A DNA stretch of 64,000 bases, from contig JAZBRS010000026.1 in assembly GCA_037176725.1 (NCBI GenBank), forward strand, positions 99,679,501-99,743,500. Reading direction: 5' to 3'. The stretch is from Posidonia oceanica. Lineage: Eukaryota; Streptophyta; Magnoliopsida; Alismatales; Posidoniaceae. The position numbers and the translations under genes were made by a program. Shown one piece after another: positions 11,003 to 24,206 of the stretch; positions within the stretch are counted from its first letter, which is position 1; every line of letters begins with the position of its first letter. The notes below the pieces were generated by a model, which searched no databases, was not told the DNA's origin, and saw nothing but the letters and a program-made list of their open reading frames with translations.

Positions 11003-14000
11003 AAATCTAATTAGAAGACCTAGGAAAACAAAAACAAAAAATCACTTCTAAAACCCTAAGAAAAACACAACTAAAAATTTAGAAAAAGGAAAACAATTAA
11101 GAACCCTAATTAAAAAACTCAATAAGAAAACAATTAATCAAATTAAAAAACAATTCAAAACCTTAAAAACAATTAAAAGAAAATTCTGAAAGAAAAACAA
11201 TCTAAAAACTAAGAAAAGCAATTAAACCAAAAAACAAAAGACAAAACCTAGAAAATCACTTAAACCCTAGGAAGACAACTAAAAAACTTCGAAAATCCAA
11301 AACCCTAGGAAGACTCACACTTCAAAAGTCTAAAAATACAACTCAAAACCCACATCAAACCAAAACTCAAACCCTCTTCTTTTTCTCCTCCTTTTTCTTC
11401 TTCCTTTTTTCCTCCTTTTCCTTTCATTCCCCTTTTCTTTTCCAGCACCCGGCCCAACTCAGCCCAGTCCCTCCTTCTCCTCTATTTTCTTTTCTTTTTT
11501 TTCAAACCTTCTCCACAGCAGGCCCAAGCCCATGATCTCCTCCATTTTTTCTTTTTTTCCCTCCTTCCCTCTCTCTCGCCCAAACTTCCTCAAATGCCAT
11601 CACCCCAAACAACCTCTGCACCCAAAACTCCTCTGCACAGACCGAACCCAACCTCACCCCAAGTCCTCACTCACCACTCTCCCCCACAAACCCAAGCACA
11701 GAACCTCACCAACAGACCAAACCCAAGCTCACCTACAGACCCAACTCTCTCCCAAACCCAATTTTTGCAGACCAGCACCTAAACCCCAAACCCAAGCTCA
11801 CCCAGACCAACACCAACAACTACTGACCCAGACCCAGAACTCCTCAGACCCAACACCTCACCACAGACCGACTCCAGCTCACCACAGCTCATCGCACTCA
11901 TCACCAATTCACCTCAGTCCGCCCCCATTTACTCCCCCTGACATCCTCCAAGACTTCCTTGGCCAACCTCGAACCAAACCACCCTCTTAACAGTCGCACA
12001 CCACCCTTGCCCCGCGTCACCATCGTCCGACCTCCCCCCTCACACACAGAGACTGCCACTAGCCCAAAATCTTGGTTTGAGCAACGACTTCGTTGCCCAA
12101 GCTCCTGCCACTCCTCCAGACCTCGAGCCACGTCCCCTCTCGTGCCCAGTAGCTGTCAATTGCCTGCGCGAGCTTTGTGCATCCCGTGATCCCGTTTTGA
12201 ACCCAATGCACCCAACAAAACCAGAAAGAATTCCCACCAGCATAGACCACCACACACCCATCTGAGAGCGCCCTTAGCTTCTCTCGAGCGATCCCAAGCT
12301 TCCCCACCACTTCTAGAGCTCTAGAACCTCTGGACGACCCCTCTGCACCCAACGCCGGTGAGCAAAAGTCACCTCCGAACCCGATGCTGTGCAGCGGCTC
12401 CCTCGCCGTCCAGAAAGCACCGCACCGATCCCAGGAGCACGCCAGGGCCTTCGCCGAGCTCTGCAGTCGCTCCAGCAATGCTCCCCACCTCTGTCTCAGA
12501 GCTCCGACGATCTTCGCGTCGTTAGCCCACTCCGGGTAGCACATCAGGTAGCTTCTTCGCCCAGGGGGTTCGCCTGAACCCCCTCTAGCTCACTGGCCTT
12601 TTACTTTCCATTTTCGTCGCTTGTGTGCGTTTCCTGAGGTCGCCAAACCTCATCTTCTTCCCCAGCGACGTCGCCGGCACGTGCAGGGCTCCGACGCGTC
12701 TGTTTCCTCTTCGCATGATACTGTAGCTTTGCATACGTTTTTATTTTCTTTTCGTTTCATTTACATTACGATAAAGTACGTTAGTTTCTTCTATTTACAT
12801 GTTAGTCCTCCATTTATTTAAAGTACTGTACTTGTATATAGTTAGCTCTTTTATTTTCATCTTGAATCCATGCCATATTGCTATTTGCCCCCTGATGTTC
12901 TGCTTCCTTGCATATGGGTCCTCTGCTGTGATATTAGCATGTGTTTGTTTGGGTTATTTGCAGCTTAGCCCTCATGTTTATTTCATCTGCAACTTAGTCT
13001 TGTCTCAGTTGATGTTTCATTTAATCTCTCATTTAACTATATTGCATTAAAGTAAAGTACTACAGCTTTGTTTATTTGCTTTCCAGTCCCTTTGAACTGC
13101 TGTAGTTTTGGCCATTTGCATCTAGGCCCTTATGTTTACCTTATTTGCATTCTGATCCTCCATGGTTGGTTGAAGCATTTAATTTCCTATCCGTATCATA
13201 TTGCATTGCATAAATTGTTTGCAGGTTCTTTTAAATTACTTTTGGGTCCAACAACTGTGAATCCTCTTCTGTTTCATTTCTGTTGTTTTATATATGGGTC
13301 CTTAAGTTTCTTAAAATCACATCTGGGTCCTTTGATTGTTAGATTTGATTTAATTCAGCATTTAAAACATTATGGCATTGCATAAAACCCCAGCATGTTT
13401 CATTTATTGCATCTCAGTCCCTGGAAATATGTTGTGTCTTGTGTTTTCTTGTTTTTAAGTCCTGGATTTTATTTTAATGGCATTTGGGCCCTTTGCACAC
13501 CAACTGTAGCATATCTTTGCTTTTTTTTTTGGACTTGCTGTTTGGTCCAGAGGTTTCTATTATCTACATACAGGTCCTTCTAAGTTTCAAAATGCCCCTT
13601 AGGTTTTTGTTTTGTCTTGCAGTTAAGCCCTAAGCTTTTTTAGAAGATTGCATGTTGATCCTTCCAATGCTATGTGGCTTCCATGTGGTTTTCTTCTAGC
13701 TTTGTTTTCAAGCCTAGAGGCCTGTTTAGGTTGCACCCAGGTTTTTTGAACATCACTGTGGTTGTGCACGCCTGATTTTTTCTGGACTTGCTGTTTAGTC
13801 ATGGTTTTCCTGAAAATTGTGCATGGGTCCCTGGGACCATCTTTTGTGGTTTTTAAATGCTTCTTGGCTTTGCATCTTAGCCCATAAGTTTTCTAAATTT
13901 ACATTTAGGTCCTTCATTGACCAATTGCATGTTTGCCTTGTATTTTTGTTGCATCTGGCCCCTACTGCCCCCCCACATTGCTGCACTTGCATCCCTACAT

Positions 14001-15531
14001 GCACTTATCACATTTGCACTGCATTTTTGCCATGTTTTGCACATAGATCCCTGCACTTTTCCTATTTGCACATAGGTCCCTACACTTGCATTTTTACACA
14101 CATATCACACACACATCTTTGCACATTGCACCTAGACACCTGTTTAGGCACCTACCAGTAACCTCGGCACTTTTGCATGCACACATCCTGCATTGCACAC
14201 CCTTAGAGACTATTTGCACTTAGGCCCCTACCTTTTTTGGCCCTTGGGCCTTCTGACTTGAAACCGGGATAACAACCGATTAGACCGTCGGATCTACGCG
14301 ACCAAGCTACCCAGATTATCCTGGTGGAGTGGACTTTCTTGCTGACCAAGGTTATCTCAGATCAGGCCTCAGATCTCCAAGGTAAGTCCATCTGAATCAC
14401 TACATGGCACTTTTGCATGTCATTCGCATTGCATGCATTGTTTTCGTACCTCGTTTTCCACGCATGTAGATTAGGGCTTCCCCTCTTGCCTATCTACTCT
14501 ACTTCCTCTTTTCACGTCTTCTTAGTGTCTTTGGGTTGAGCTTTTCCTCGGATTCACTACTGATCGCAACTCTCTTCCCCCTTTTCCACGATCGGATTGC
14601 ATCGCGAGCTTTGGGCAGCGTGCGAGACACATCGTGGGACGGTTTAGTGGGAAACAGTCACAGGATAGTGGTGATCCCTCTACTTGCTTCTTTCCCCCTT
14701 GCAAGTCTTCACACCTGCATCGCACGGTCCTTATCCAATGTTTGTTTTCATACTTACATCGCTTGCCCCTCTTGACTTGTTTCATTTCCCCTTTGCATGT
14801 TTTCGCACCTACATTGCATGGCTTTTACGATGTTTTGTTTCCGCACTTGCATCGCTTATTTTCTGCCCAGATTTGCTTTCCCCTTTGCTTGTCATACCCC
14901 TACATTGTGTGGTTTTACCGGTGCTTTGTTTTATCGCCTGCATTTGCATTAGGGCAATGATGCTTACTGTCTGGAGTTCTCACGAACCAGGGTTCGCCCG
15001 GTTCGGAACACAGATAGCACTGCTGAGCACATAGATTGCACGTTTACTTTCCCCCATGCATCATAGGATTTAGAGCACTTAGAGCATGGCACTTAGGCAT
15101 TTAAGCACACAATTAGCTAGCACAGTAAGGCACAGCATTCCTCGTCCCTTGGACGTGTGGCTAGGCAATCATGGCCGAAATCCTACAAATGCGAGCGAGA
15201 ATAGCCAAGAAAGACCGCTCCTCGGGCGTGTCAGGGTGCCTAACACCTTCCCTGCACGTAATAGGAGTCCTTACCCTTTCTCTGGACCAGCAATGACCGT
15301 TTTGCCCTCATCCTTGGCACGAGTCATTCTTTCCTGCATAACATTGCATTCATTTGCATGTTTTCCTGCATTCCCCGGTTTTCCTCGTCTTCTTGATAAT
15401 AGATTAGGTGGCGACTCCTTTTTGTTATCTCTTTTTGTTTTCCGGCTTCACAGCTGCATCCATGGTGTTCCTCTTCTCCTTTCTTCGGGCCACCCATGCG
15501 GGTCCAGGGATGCCGCGTGATCGGGCGTTCA
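11003..15531 (+). repeat. 5' LTR of element B, 5' end missing
   Basis: It starts inside the A-rich part of the LTR and ends near GTTCA at 15531, five bases before the PBS. Parts: A-rich tract (11003-11370), pyrimidine-rich tract (11370-11600), C-rich exon-like section (to a donor at 12548), T-rich section, a 120-bp conserved block ending in GTAAGT (14382), a second T-rich section, the two conserved LTR blocks (14951-15030, 15207-15270) and a PBS-like copy at 15409. The first part of U3 seen in B's other LTR (27375 onward) is absent here. Confidence 0.75.
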
Positions 15532-15536
15532 TAGGT

Positions 15537-15553
15537 TGGCGACTACGCTGGGG
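15537..15553 (+). promoter_or_regulatory. Primer-binding site of element B
   Basis: TGGCGACTACGCTGGGG follows the LTR end. Plant Ogre-type elements are known for PBSs complementary to an arginine tRNA; I infer the same here but did not align a tRNA. Confidence 0.65.
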
Positions 15554-16911
15554 ATTCAAGACTCCGACTTTTGTTTTGGCTTTTTCGCCGCTAGCTTTTT
15601 GCGCTTTTGCTTGCCCTATGCTTTTGCATGTCTTGTTTGCTTACCTGCTTGCTTGTTTATTTACTTGCTTTATGCCATGTTTGCCTGCGCTGCTTTATTT
15701 TCTTGCATTACATGCCTAAATACTTGTTTGGCACCTATACATGCTTTTTGAGTGGTAATTGCTTTCTTTACACAGATGTTATGCCACTACACATACACAT
15801 GCCCTACATACTATGCCTTTTGACATGCTAAGTGTTTCTTTCCACTATCATGTCCACATACACTTGCACATACCATGCCCATGCCTTTTGCTGTGATGTG
15901 TGTTGATTGCCTGCCATATTTGGGTGTTTTCTTCCCCGTTTTTGCTCTAGGCTTAAGGACAAGTAGAGACTAGTTGTCCCCTCCCCTTGGCAAATAAAAC
16001 TAGCAAGTCAAAGTCAAATCTAGGATCTACTAGAGACCTCAACACACCTTCACCCCCTAGGTTAATAAAACACGCAAGATTAAAAAAACTTTAATCATTT
16101 TGCATGAAGCATCATATAGGGCATGCATCTTCTCATCCCTGAGTCTACCTATTAGTTTGAGAAGGACAGTCTCGGTCTCTTATTCAGCTGCTATGGCGTA
16201 GAGCGAGTCGATCGATCTGTCCTCCCTTGTCAGGGGTGACGTCGGTGCTACTAGCAGGTACAGCCCATGCTTAGGCAGGGTCAAGGCCACTACTGCACCA
16301 CCTGTCATACCTGAGCTCTGGGCTAGGGTCTAGACGGGAGCCTTACTTTCTGACCAAGTCGGTGACCTGCACACTTGTGAGTCCGAAGTAGACAACTTAC
16401 TAGGACACACTAGATTGGTGAGAGAGAGCATGCTAGATAGCATACCATCTACATGATTGCATTCATACCACCAACTAAACATTTGCCTTTTTCTCTTTCA
16501 GGTTCTAACACCTGTTTGCTTTGTCTGCAACAGAGATCAGTGAGCGAGTTCCCTTGTCGGGGCTTGAGTGCTTCGCTTCACTAACGCCTCTGTTGCGTCA
16601 CCTATTTTCAACCCTCCCTTTCCTGAGCTATTCACCTTCGCGAACATAGCTCCTCCTAGGCGTCCTTCTTCACCTTTCCGTCGTAGCCCTATTCTTACCA
16701 CTCTTGGTCAGCCATGGCCCAGTGCACTCTTGAGCCTCTGCTCACACCTGTTGTTCCGGAGGGTTCTGCTTCAACCCCTCTGACTCTCGTTTCCATTCCT
16801 CATGTGCCCTCGGTGACACCAGGGTTTTTCCCTCTATCGCCTAGGGCACCCCAGTATCCTGTGGGGTAGTGGCAGACTCATGCTACTCCAGACCCCATCA
16901 CCGATCCCATC
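15554..16911 (+). other. Leader of element B
   Basis: This is untranslated sequence between PBS and gag. It matches the leader of element D in blocks, for example GTAGAGACTAGTTGTCCC near 15964 against GTAGAGACTG at 51132, and AGGACACACTAGAT near 16400 against 51570. Conservation between two diverged copies suggests functional leader signals such as packaging, which is inference. Confidence 0.6.
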
Positions 16912-17423
16912 TTGGTGACCTATGCTTGCGCTTCGGAGGCGCCTTTGACCCCTCCTTCCGTGGGTCTTGTCACTTCTAACGCCCACCCTGCTGCAACGAC
17001 TTCCACCTTAGGATCTTATCCTCCTGGACAGTCTGAGTCCTCCCCCTTGCACCTGGTCCCTCGCCGGCACTGCAATTCAGCATTCCCACTAACGGGACCC
17101 CTGAAGAGCGGTACCAGTGCTTGGCGGAGCTTGCCTAGATCTTTCAGGGCATGGCTCTGTCTGCCCGCCCTCCTCCAGTTCCTTCTGCACTTGAGATCCC
17201 TTCGCATCCTGTTCCTACTCTCCAGGCATTCCATGCTACCCTGCCACCCCGGCCATCACCCCAGCTGTTCTCTACTCCGGTGATAGGGGCGCAACCTCCC
17301 CCTTCTGCACACACTTCATTCACTACACAGCATGCACCTCCACCACCTAGTGGCCAGCCCCTCAGGTTGGTTCGAGCATAGCACTTCTCTGGCCTGCTGC
17401 CTGGCACCGTGCCACTACAGTAG
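16912..17423 (+). pseudogene. gag N-terminal region, frame broken (element B)
   Basis: Pro/Ser/Thr-rich sequence here corresponds to the D gag N-terminus (51837-52420), but frames shift. Matching phrases lie at 16705 (AMAQ-like) and at 17055-17280. It is probably a low-complexity N-terminal arm. Start and frame cannot be fixed. Confidence 0.4.
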
Positions 17424-19103
17424 TTGTTGCTCCCACAATCTCCACAATTCACTACACAGCATCCTGCATACCCCCATCCCGTGCATCAGCAATTTCCCTT
17501 TGCATACTTTGCACCACCCACAGCACCCATTGCACATCTGCATGGATACGCCGGCCATCCCATTGCATCACCAAGCGACGCGATGGTGGATCCGAAGGAG
17601 CACATCGGTGCGACCCATACGGCATATGTAGTCCATGCCTTTGCTGTCCCATCACCTTTGGCAGCAACTCCAGAATCCAATGACGACAGGTTCGCCGTTC
17701 TGGAGAAAGCACTTCGACAAGTGCAGGGCGTGGACTTCCACTCCTACCAGTTCCGAGACCTCTGTTGCTTTCCAGAGGTGGTACTCCCATCGAAATTCAA
17801 GATCTCGGCATTTGACAAGTACAATGGTAGGGGCTGCCCTATCGCCCATTTGAAAGCGTATTATGGAGACTTGGCTCAGCTTCAGGCTGATGACAGGTTG
17901 TTGATCCGCCTGTTTCAAAAGAATCTTACTGGCCCGGCCCTCAAGTGGTTCACATCACTTGATATGGCCACCATTAAGACTTGAAATGACCTAGGCAGGG
18001 CATTCCTGGAACAGTATTCCTTCAATCTTGACTTGGTCACTAAGCACGAGGACCTCATCGCTCTCAAGCAGAGGAACAACGAGCCGTTTGGGGAGTACGT
18101 CTGCCGTTGGCGCGCCCTAGCTGCACAAGTTCACGATAGACCCTCTGACGAGGAATCTATCGAGATTATAATTTGGGGCGCGCAACCATCCACTGGGGCT
18201 CTACTTACCATCCAGGCTGTCACTAGTTTTGCATCTCTGATTCGGGTCGGCACACGCATAGAGAGCACCCTTCGGAGTGGCAATTTTCCAGTACTCTCCA
18301 TCTTCGCCAAGCAAGCCACATCCCCCAGCAGCGGCGGTAGCAGCAGCAACACCAACAACAACGATGGCGGCAACAACAACAACCCAAGGAGGAGGGATCC
18401 CCCACGGCCTGTAGTTGCTTACGTCGACTCTCCTACTACTCCTGTCCACATGGTAGCTCCGCCCAACCCGAATCAGGTAGTGTATGCACCCACACCTAGT
18501 GCACCTCACACACCACAGATCACTACCATCGCCCGACCGGTCTACTCAGCCCCACCGGTTCGGCAAGGACAACACCAAGGGTAGAGACGGCCCCACCCTC
18601 AGCACCACTACACTCAGTTAGTGGAGCCATTGAGCGCCGTCCTCCCCAAGGTTGCATCACTCCTCACGCTCCCCGAAATCCGCCCACCACCGAACCCTCT
18701 TCCGAGGTGGTATAGGACGGATCACTTCTACGATTTTCATTGAGTAGTCGGGCACTTGACGAATAATTGCTTCACTCTGCGGGGAGCCGTGCAGGACCTG
18801 ATTTACCGAAAGGTCATCAGTATCAACACTCGGGAGGCAGCATCTTCTTCCACCTCTCCACCAACATCCTCCTCTGCATTAGGAGCAGCTCCTCATAATC
18901 CAAGCATTGTCCACCAGCCCCTGCTTGAGCATTCTGGCTCAGGAGGCACGGGGACTTCAGGTGTGCATTCTCTCTTCCCCTCTGGGCCCGCTACATCTGT
19001 GGTGGACCCATCTGATCTGATGCAAGATCTTTCTGTGCCCGTCTCTTCCTCTCTCTATCTTGCGGCGCTTGCCAGCTCAGAGTCGAGGATTCACATGATC
19101 TGA
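17424..19103 (+). pseudogene. gag core and nucleocapsid region (element B)
   Basis: Gag is the structural polyprotein that packages the RNA. The gag core (Retrotrans_gag-like) is seen at about 17820-18260, with the pattern LLIRLFQK...ALKWF...FLEQYSFN. A Ser/Gly/Asn-rich linker and one knuckle-like segment (18730-18775) follow. The knuckle has Asp in place of the first Cys and a TGA inside. In-frame stops lie at 17982 (TGG to TGA against D), 18582 (TAG where D has CAA), 18741 and 19101 (both CGA to TGA against D). The frame is shared with pol, so gag-pol was one ORF. Confidence 0.8.
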
Positions 19104-19222
19104 CTAGACGCCAAGCTGGAGCGTGTTACTGCGAGGCTCGCCATACGACCAGAGGCTCAACCCCCATCTGCTAATAGGCTAGACCCCAGCCAGAGCCAGG
19201 ACAGCCTCCCTAGCAACAACCT

Positions 19223-20615
19223 TTGCCTGCCCGCCAATCGGCAAACACCTCGACGGCCCCTCTCGAGCTCGCAGCTCGTGTTCCCCTAGTTATTAACCTA
19301 ACTAGGGATACCCACCGCGTCCATTATGACTATGCCGTAGAAATGTGTGCAGTTGTCACGCAGTTGGGGAGGGTGTACAAACCCGCCACCCCAGCAACCA
19401 GACCTGCAGCCCCTATAGCCAGGCCAAACCCCCTGAGCCTACTCCGCTTGTAAACCAACCATCAGTAGGCCCATCCCCCCTGTGAGTCAACCTCCAGTAA
19501 GCCAATTCCTTGATCCCCCCTTTACAGAACCTACCACTAGAGCCATTGTCCCCACCACCAAAAAAGACCAGCCTTCAGCTGACATAACGACCCAGGTGAA
19601 AAAAGTCAAGGCTGACATATCCATCTTGGACCTGATCCATTCTTCCCGCGAAAACCGAGAGGCTTTCCTCCGCATGTTCCAGGCCACCCATGCGTCCCAA
19701 ACCATCGAGCCTTCAACTCTGGAAAATATGGTGGGTATGATCGTGGAGCCGCAGGTCATCTCTTTCTCGAGAGATGAACTGCCCTCGGCGGGGACTAACC
19801 ATAATCAGCCCCTGTTTATCATAGTGCAGTTCAAAAGGTTCCGCATTCCCCTCTCCCTGGTCAATAATGGGTCAGGCCTTAACGTTTGTCCCTTGTGCAC
19901 AGCATTGAAGCTCGGATTCAAAGTCGAGGATATCACGCCTGCCGTGAAGGGAATGACCACTTTTGACAATACACATCATGATTCTCTAGGGATCCTAGTT
20001 ATTCCTCTTACCATTGGCCTGGTCGAATTCGATGTCAAGTTCTATATCGTCGACTTGGAGCCTTCTTTTAATCTTCTGCTTGGGCGCCCTTGGCTGCATA
20101 GGCATCAGGTGATCCCCTCAACCCTCCACCGTATGATCAAGTTTTGCTACGACGACGATGTTATCGTCGTCATGGCGAAAAACTTTGACAAGGAACAGGT
20201 CGAGATGGTCTCTTTTGTATCCCAGCCAACTGTCCAATTTGATCCTAAGCCGTCGAATACTTTGTACCGTGTTAATCGGTTTGAGTCTGTTAACTTTATT
20301 CCTCTTCTTGAGCGTGTCAGCTCTCTGGCTGTTCATTATAACCCTTCTAGGATGGTCGAGAACATTTGCCGCAAGTGGGGCTATGAGAAGGAAACGCCAC
20401 TTGGGCGTCACGGCCAAGGGATCGCCGAGCCGGTCACTACCGAGGAGCGCAAAAATTTCCAAGGCCTAGGATGTGAATGGCAACCCTGCGATGGTGAGCG
20501 CCTGCATTCAGGGAAGCGGAAGCTCGTGATCCCTCGGGACCTCACTAACTTCGTCAGTGCAAGTATTCTCGATCCGAACACGAGCCCAGCAACAGCCCAG
20601 CCAGCACCATGCTAG
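19223..20615 (+). pseudogene. Aspartic protease with G-patch-like segment (element B)
   Basis: The protease would cut the gag-pol polyprotein. The part to 19453 is shifted into another frame; from 19482 the gag-pol frame resumes. The retropepsin site reads VNNGSG: the catalytic Asp is Asn (AAT at 19863), while D keeps GAT. The second conserved stretch, LLLGRPWL, lies near 20073-20096. A G-patch-like segment (GYEK...LGRHGQGI...GLGCE) lies at about 20380-20475. The ORF ends with TAG at 20613. With the Asp lost, the protease is very likely inactive. Confidence 0.8.
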
Positions 20616-21983
20616 AACCCCCCATTGCTGACAGAGGAGTGGGTCTGCATAGAGGATTATTATTCTGATGAAGAGCAGCCTAGCACGATTGTCCCAGCAC
20701 AGTCCAAGGAAGAAGCTCAGATCAGCCCTGCAATCTCCCGGTCAGTTTGCCTGGCCCTCCCTTATCCTGATACAGTGGCAGATTCAGCAAAGTCTATGTC
20801 AGAGATGACGGTTTCTTCTTCTACAGCTTCACCAGTGCCTATGACAGCCATTTCAGAAGCTCCAGAATCAGGAGTACCTCTGCAGGCACCAGGCACTTGT
20901 CCACTCACGACCGCAGCCGCACCAGTACTGAAGTTACCTTTTCTAGGGGTGCAATCAATCGATTCAGGCGACGGTGTGACTCAGCCCGCCTCATCAGTAG
21001 CTCCACAAGCAAAGCAGGCGGCACCATCAGCCATACCACCGTCAGCTTCAACAGATCTAACGTTGTGGAAGACCTCCACCGCTACTATAGAGAAACAACC
21101 ACCATCACACATGGGTGCCGGCGCTTCATCCCACAGAGCAACAGTCCAGCTATTGGACCTTCAGAAGAGCTCCTTTGCCTCCCCTCTAGCCACAGCACTG
21201 TCCCTATCAGCGCCACTGTCAGTGGCATCCCTGACCAGCCTGTTCGCATCTCTGATCCCCCTAGTGCCACAACCAGTCGTGCCGAGAGGTCAACCAACCA
21301 ACCAGCCAGTAATAGAACAGATGCCCCGGCCGATGATATGCCTGGAAGCCAGAGTAGACCTCGTAGGCGAAGGAATTGTCAGGCAGGACTCTAAAGAAGT
21401 CGCTTGTGCCTATTACGTCGACACGCCCTCTGAAGATGAGAAAGGTGCGACTGCAGAAGCCCAGGTGGCTGACAGGCTTGAAGACTTGGAGTTGCTCTTC
21501 CAGGAACAACTCGCGGTGTTCACTGAAGACACTACCGAGCAGCAGATGTTGAGGAAAGGAAAAGCCATGGCCACGGATCCCTCCCTGCCGCAAGACCATT
21601 CCTTAATCATGGTCTTGGAAGAAGAACCGGAGGCAGCACCCGCTAGACCAGATGAGTTAATCGCTTCGCAGCCTGAAGGCGAGTCTAGGTGGTTTGTGCG
21701 GCGCATGCCCCGCACAAGCGGCGCATTTGGTGACAGTACACAGATTCGTCGCCTAGAGAATAGTTGTCCATCTCCGGCACTCCCCGGGAGTACATCTGAG
21801 AATGCAGAGGATGAGACAGTACAGACAGCAGCAGTAGCAGACAGAGTAGTCCCAGCATTCCAGACAGTCCCAGCAGTGACAGTTGCACCAGAGTAGACAG
21901 AGTAGCCAGAACAGCCAGATCAGTCAGCGGGACCAGGGGCCACTGAGGCAGACGTCATCCACTGAGCCCACAGAAATACTCGG
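20616..21983 (+). pseudogene. Ala/Pro/Ser-rich linker between protease and RT (element B)
   Basis: The linker is in the gag-pol frame, with an uninterrupted stretch at 20625-21896 (423 codons) and TAG codons at 21894 and 21900. It is low in complexity and rich in Ala, Ser, Pro, Thr and Gln. The matching D linker is 55787-57119. The only clearly conserved parts are the acidic start (VCIEDYYSDEE-like) and a stretch with YYVD...LEDLELLFQEQL near 21410-21510. No known enzymatic domain was seen. Confidence 0.6.
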
Positions 21984-23687
21984 GTGAGTGTGACCATCCT
22001 AAGGCGTCATCCGGATCAAGAGGCGGAACCTGTCCACTCCTTCGACATTACAGATCCTACATTTGAGAAGGAGATCCTCTCAGAACTCATTGCATATGAG
22101 GAGGAGGGGGATATAGGCGTAGATGAGAATGATGAACCGTCGCCTGAGTTCCAACCTTATGATGACGACCTGGAAGGGCCCAACCTCCATGTCGAGGAAG
22201 AGACGGAGGTTATCAATCTTGGCACAGCTGAAGATGTCAGAGAGGTCCGCATCAGCACCCTACTGCCGCCCCAGGCCAGAGTAGAGTTTATTGCATTCCT
22301 TATGGAATATGTAGATGTCTTCGCCTGGAACTATGAAGACATGGTTGGCCTTGATGTCAAGATCGTGGTACACAACTTGCATCTAGACCCAGACGCGAAG
22401 CCAGTGAAGCAGAAGCTTCAGAAGTGGCGACCACAATGGCTGCTCAAAATCATGGAGGAAATCATGAAGCAGCACAGTGTTGGTTTTCTCAAGGTCGTCC
22501 TCTATCCAAAATGGCTCGCAAATGTTGTGCCTATGCCTAAGAAGGATGGACGGGTCCGTATGTGCATTGATTATAGGGATCTGAACAAAGCCAGTCCCAA
22601 GGACGACTTTCCCTTACCGCACATCGACATCCTGGTGGACAACACTGCAGGCCACAAGATGCTATCCTTTATGGACGGCTTCTCTAGCTATAATCAGATC
22701 AGAATGGCAGAAGAAGACATGGCGAAGACCTCATTCATCACCCCCTGGGGAGTCTTCTGCTATCAGGTCATGCCATTTGGGCTCAAGAATGCCGAAGCAA
22801 CATATCAGAGGGCGATGACAGCATTATTCCATGACCTCATGCACCAAGAAGTCGAGGTCTACGTGGATGACATTATTGCCAAGTCTAGAGAGCCTGAGGA
22901 TCATCTTATCTGCCTTAAGAAGCTCTTTGATCACCTGAGGAAGTATAAGCTTCGCCTTAACCCCAGTAAATGCGTGTTCGGGGTATCATCCGGCAAGCTA
23001 TTGGGCTACATCGTCAGCCAGAGAGGAATTGAAGTGGACCCGAGTAAGGCCAAAGCCATCGTGGACATGCCACCTCCCAAGACTAAGAAAGAAGTCAGAG
23101 GCCTGCTAGGGCGTCTGCAGTTTATCAACCGGTTCATTGTGCAACTCACACCCATTTGCGAATCGATCTTCAAGCTCCTAAAGAAGAATGCACGGATCAA
23201 CTGGAGCGAGGAGTGCCAAGCTGCATTTGACAAGATCAAGCAGCTCCTAATCAAGCCTCCTGTCCTGGTCTCTCCTGTGCCGAGGAGACCCTTGATTCTC
23301 TATCTTTCTACCACGTAGCATTCCATGGGCGCCGTCTTGGGCTAACATGATGAAACCGGTAGAAAGGAGCGTGCCATCTACTACCTGAGCAAGAAGTTTA
23401 CTGATTGCGAAGCTAGGTATAGCACCATCGAGTAGACCTGCCTATCTCTAGTCTGGGCTGCATAGAAGTTATGGCATTACATGATGGCACACCCAGTCCA
23501 GCTCTTATGTCGGCATGACCCCATCAAGTTCCTTTTTCAGAAGCCGACTATGGTGGGCAGATGTGTTAAGTGGCAGGTGTTATTGTCTCAATATGACATT
23601 ACTTTCATCATGCAGAAATCAATGAAGGGGCAAGCCATGGCAGATCATCTGGCCGACTTTCCCTTACCTGAATATCAGCCTCTGTAG
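21984..23687 (+). pseudogene. Reverse transcriptase and first RNase H (element B)
   Basis: RT copies the element RNA into DNA. The RT portion 21984-23318 is uninterrupted (444 codons). Seen in order: VVPMPKKDGR and CIDYRDLNKA near 22530-22590, SFMDGFSSYNQ near 22668, MPFGLKNA, the catalytic YVDD at 22860-22871, and thumb plus connection (LLGRLQFINRF). The Ty3-type RNase H that follows (to 23687) carries stops at 23316 (TAG), 23343 (TAA), 23433, 23463 and 23685 (TAG), and lacks an obvious first catalytic acid. A degenerate native RNase H is known in Tat elements. Confidence 0.9.
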
Positions 23688-24206
23688 ACACAGTTCCCTA
23701 ATAAAGACATCCTGTTCGCCATGGAGGATTCAGAGTAGGAGGATCCTAAAGACGAACTACAGTGCCATCTATACTTCGATGGCGCAGTCAATAGAAGGGG
23801 CAGAGGCATCGGCACTGTCCTATCAACGCCGCGGGGAGTTCTAATCCCCTTTGCAAGGAAGATGATATTCCCTTGCACCAACAATGAAGCAGAATATGAA
23901 GCCTGCCTTCTGGGACTGCAAGTTTCACTCGAGCATGATGTGCACAAGCTGCATGTGCACGGAGATGCGATGCTGGTCATCTCCCAAGTTAACGGCGACT
24001 GGAAGACCAAGGACCCCAAGCTAGTACCTTACCATGAATGCCTCCTAAAGCTGATAGAAGAATTTGAAGACATCTGCTTCACTTACATGAATAGAGCCAA
24101 GAACGCCTTTGCAGATGCTCTAGCAACCTTAGCATCTTGGCTCTCCATACCCGAACATCGTGCAGTGGACGTATCCATCTCTCGTGTGGAGTAGCCTGCA
24201 TACTGC
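23688..24206 (+). pseudogene. Second, archaeal-type RNase H (element B)
   Basis: It would degrade RNA in RNA/DNA hybrids. Expected acidic positions are visible: YFDGAVN (Asp at 23778), NNEAEYEA near 23880, GDAMLVISQ near 23964, and NAFADALATLAS near 24105. This extra domain between the Ty3-type RNase H and integrase is the hallmark of Tat/Ogre elements. TAG codons lie at 23736 and 24192; D has no stop at the second place. Confidence 0.85.

Noticed and set aside
15537..15553. tRNA gene
   Set aside because: Only 17-20 bases of tRNA complementarity are suggested, in PBS position. No cloverleaf could be traced.
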